This document shows positions 4,904 through 5,238 of a DNA stretch of 5,238 bases, in pieces (the stretch's first letter is position 1; each line of letters opens with the position of its first letter). The DNA lies in contig JAEZUH010000113.1 in NCBI GenBank assembly GCA_023443485.1, positions 1 through 5,238 on the forward strand, in the 5' to 3' direction. A program made the translations under genes and the position numbers. Source of the stretch: Bacillota bacterium. Lineage in GTDB: Bacteria > Bacillota_I > Bacilli_A > RFN20 > CAG-826. The notes under the pieces were generated by a model. It ran no database searches and had not been told where the DNA came from. It saw nothing but the letters and a program-made list of their open reading frames with translations.

Positions 4904-5238
4904 TTAATCTTTTTTACTATTCAAAGTTTTTAGAAAGATTTCTTTAATAGTCAAATAAAAACTAATCAATGTGATACTGAGGAGAACCCCACCGATAATG
5001 TCAGTTAACCAGTGGACACCTGAAATGGCTCTACCAATAACGAAGAAGGCGGCTAAAACGGAGCAAATAACTACTAAAGTGATTTTCAAATTCTTATTTT
5101 TGATATAAATAATCACTTGGTCTATCGCGGATATTAATAAAGTAATAGCCAGCAATGTCGTTGAAGAAGGATACGACGCTTCAAGATAATAAACCCCTTG
5201 AATTTCCATTAAACATGGTCGATAGTTCACCACTAGGT
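4904..5238 (-). CDS. PAP2-superfamily membrane phosphatase, C-terminal part (5' end outside window)
   Basis: The frame runs off the right edge (a CTA Leu codon lies before the first GTG), so this is the last 110-odd codons. Type-2 phosphatidic acid phosphatases are integral membrane enzymes that remove phosphate from lipid phosphates or undecaprenyl pyrophosphate at the outer membrane face. Numbering from the GTG at 5231-5233: NYRP at 3-6 ends motif 1 (K-x6-RP, its Lys outside the window); YPSSTT at 21-26 sits where PSGH is usual; GRAISGVHWLTD (67-78) is motif 3, with Arg68, nucleophile His74 and Asp78 correctly spaced. Hydrophobic segments lie at about 25-44, 49-70 and 77-98. The motif-2 His is replaced by Thr; from memory this PSSTT form recurs in Firmicutes PAP2 proteins. 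It lies 56 nt upstream of the Vat-like gene without an evident terminator, so the two may be co-transcribed. Confidence 0.88.
   Translation of the reverse strand, partial: LVVNYRPCLMEIQGVYYLEASYPSSTTLLAITLLISAIDQVIIYIKNKNLKITLVVICSVLAAFFVIGRAISGVHWLTDIIGGVLLSITLISFYLTIKEIFLKTLNSKKD

Noticed and set aside
1..5238. Mobile element, prophage, toxin-antitoxin, defence island or CRISPR array
   Set aside because: No transposase, integrase, terminal inverted repeats, tRNA attachment site, toxin-antitoxin-like gene pair or regularly spaced repeats are visible. The DUF4406 gene alone, though often found in phages, is not enough.

Overview
This window looks like a stretch of chromosome from a low-GC Gram-positive bacterium (Bacillota in the broad sense, possibly a Bacilli, Erysipelotrichia or Acholeplasma/Izemoplasma-type lineage). 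The evidence is the AT-rich sequence, purine-rich Shine-Dalgarno sites of the AAAGGAG type, A/T-ending codons, and protein families that read like those of Firmicutes. Tryptophan is encoded by TGG where checked, and no gene contains in-frame TGA, so the Mycoplasma code is not indicated. The lineage call is an inference from style, not from a marker-gene comparison.

Layout. One gene runs left to right: the 3' part of glyA (serine hydroxymethyltransferase), cut by the left edge and ending at 713. All else is on the minus strand, converging on glyA. Reading the minus strand from right to left: a PAP2-type membrane phosphatase cut by the right edge (4904-5238); a Vat/CatB-like hexapeptide acetyltransferase (4203-4847); a two-gene operon of a DUF4406 / deoxyribosyltransferase-like protein (3786-4094) and a GNAT acetyltransferase (3128-3784), 1 nt apart; an AraC-type regulator with a C-terminal GyrI-like ligand-binding domain (2147-3043); a DUF1295 polytopic membrane protein (1170-2042); and a small cupin (768-1091). 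A 9-bp hairpin at 722-745 closes the convergent junction and carries its better U-tract on the minus strand.

Transcription units. The sequence supports a near-consensus sigma-A promoter for DUF1295 (TTGATA-17-TATAAT, 2069-2097), a weaker one for the cupin (TTGGTA-17-TACAAT, 1112-1140), a strong intrinsic terminator after the AraC gene (2101-2130) and a weaker terminator-like hairpin after the GNAT gene (3071-3106). I found no convincing promoter for the AraC gene, the DUF4406-GNAT operon or the Vat-like gene. No stretch of more than about 110 bases lacks a gene.

How the genes fit together. glyA is housekeeping one-carbon metabolism. The minus-strand genes do not form one pathway. They resemble a run of small accessory genes for stress, modification and drug response: a ligand-sensing AraC regulator, two acetyltransferases of unrelated folds, a small nucleotide-metabolism-like protein, a cupin and two membrane proteins. 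I see no transposase, integrase, tRNA, CRISPR array or phage module, and no clear undescribed system. The most interesting feature is a perfect internal ribosome-binding site and start codon at the domain boundary of the AraC-GyrI gene, which could release the ligand-binding domain as a separate 171-residue protein.
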